Below, piece after piece: positions 63,426 through 64,000 of a DNA stretch of 64,000 nt. Numbering within the stretch: position 1 is the first letter of the stretch; every line of letters starts with the position of its first letter. The position numbers and the translations under genes are program-made. Source of the stretch: Triglochin maritima (taxonomy: Eukaryota > Streptophyta > Magnoliopsida > Alismatales > Juncaginaceae); the NCBI GenBank assembly GCA_963682175.1, contig OY821786.1, positions 28,914,501 to 28,978,500 on the forward strand, given 5' to 3'. Under the pieces are notes generated by a model, which saw only the letters and a program-made list of their open reading frames with translations, searched no databases and was not told the DNA's origin.

Positions 63426-64000
63426 TTAAAGATTTGAAAGATGATTTAAATTGTTTTCCAAATTGGCATGTATCACAAATTTTGTCCTTTTTGAAATCAA
63501 TTTTGGTAGTCCTCTAACCAATTCAAGTTTGGATAATTTGTGCAATTGCGACATACTAATATGTCCCAAACGGTTATGCCATAACCAAGCTTCATCATGT
63601 GAGGCAACTAAGCAAGTTTCAACATTTAAATTTTTAAGGTTATCAACATGCACAATGTAAATGTTATTTGACCTATAACCCATTAAAACAATTTTCATGT
63701 CATGTTTAGAAATGATATGACAAGTATGTTTATCAAACACAATTAGAAAATTCTTATCGGTTAATTGACTAACACTAAGCAAGCTATGTTTCAACTCATC
63801 TACGAATAAAACATTTTCAATATTTGGAGTAGAAGAATTGCCAACATTACCAATAACGACAATGTGATATTTAACATTATCTCCAAATGTGTCGGTTCCT
63901 CCATTCTTACGCTTTAAGCTTGATAGAACTTGGGAGTCTCCCATCATATGCCTTGAGCATCCGCTATCGAGAATCCACTTCCATTTTCTCCTTGCTTTTA
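63426..64000 (-). pseudogene. Copia protease end and GAG-pre-integrase domain
   Basis: At the edge a frame reads WKWILDSGCSRHMMGD, with the protease D-S-G at about 63960-63985. It continues with VLFVDELKHSLLSVSQLTDK and WLWHNRLGHISMSQLHKLSK (GAG-pre-integrase, His pair). The Cys pair expected after it is not readable because the frame decays near 63450. Gag lies beyond the window. Confidence 0.82.

Larger units (their letters stand above)
57505..64000 (-). mobile_element. SIRE-like Copia element, 3' part (enters from the right edge)
   Basis: Minus strand order from the window edge: protease, GAG-pre-integrase and integrase, RT, RNase H (to about 60930), a spacer rich in CGGTCGACC motifs, an env-position ORF (60279-58895), PPT (58377-58363) and 3' LTR (58362 to about 57505). 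A long ORF between pol and the 3' LTR is characteristic of SIRE/Maximus Copia elements. The LTR is homologous to the one at 8761-10080 but is cut before its TATA/R region. Frameshifts in pol show decay. Confidence 0.75.

Noticed and set aside
1..64000. CRISPR array, prokaryotic operon, prophage or toxin-antitoxin system
   Set aside because: The repeats at 4190-5985 have irregular spacing and variable units, and all recognised proteins are eukaryotic TE proteins.

Overview
This 64 kb window is plant nuclear DNA, almost certainly angiosperm and probably eudicot. It is almost entirely transposable elements. I found no intact host gene, no tRNA or rRNA, no CRISPR array and nothing prokaryotic. 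The open frames are short and mostly belong to decayed retrotransposon or transposon proteins: Ty3/Gypsy Tat-like, Tekay/Del chromovirus and Athila-like; Ty1/Copia SIRE-like and a second family; LINE; CACTA; and MITE. I cannot name the species.

Layout. 1-6000: decayed Tat-type Gypsy element on the minus strand with integrase, archaeal-type RNase H, and RT/RNase H pieces. Its flanks carry an unusual array of small covarying hairpins. 6763-7126: a MITE inside a TA-rich microsatellite. 7200-8060: a tandem repeat and a weak gene-like remnant. 8761-10080: SIRE-like Copia LTR (minus). 10230-12365: solo LTR of a 2.1 kb Copia LTR family. 12624-16393: a truncated CACTA transposon (TNP2 transposase) next to a local duplication, carrying an inverted piece of Athila-like leader. 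17465-19590: solo Tekay LTR with a perfect 5 bp target duplication.

20494-34543: a Tekay/Del chromovirus (plus) with 2.37 kb 5' LTR, PBS, gag, PR, RT/RNase H, integrase, chromodomain and the start of its 3' LTR. A 7 kb Athila-like element without pol (element 1, 23266-30290) splits its gag. 34544-35515: a CACTA end and a LINE 3' fragment.

35523-52256: a minus-strand Athila-like element without pol (element 3). Two later insertions break it: a young, well preserved plus-strand relative (element 2, 36716-45281, TSD GTGTA, two 1382 bp LTRs with about 8 differences) in its 3' LTR, and a rearranged Copia element (47220-50536) in its gag. 52303-54277: an older LTR and a LINE ORF1-like fragment. 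54278-57500: a third CACTA element, interrupted by a Copia solo LTR (55329-57103, TSD AGTAC). 57505-64000: the 3' part of a SIRE-like Copia element (minus) with pol, an env-position ORF, PPT and part of its 3' LTR.

How it fits together. The history reads as nested layers. The Athila-like elements 1-3 all lack RT, RNase H and integrase but keep gag-derived frames and long conserved non-coding 3' regions. They therefore look like a non-autonomous family mobilised in trans. The most unusual signals are non-coding: the hairpin array in the Tat element, the palindrome TCGGTCGACCGA clustered in LTRs of at least three unrelated families, and a covarying palindrome GACCGCYAATTRGCGGTC in the Athila-like LTRs and leaders.
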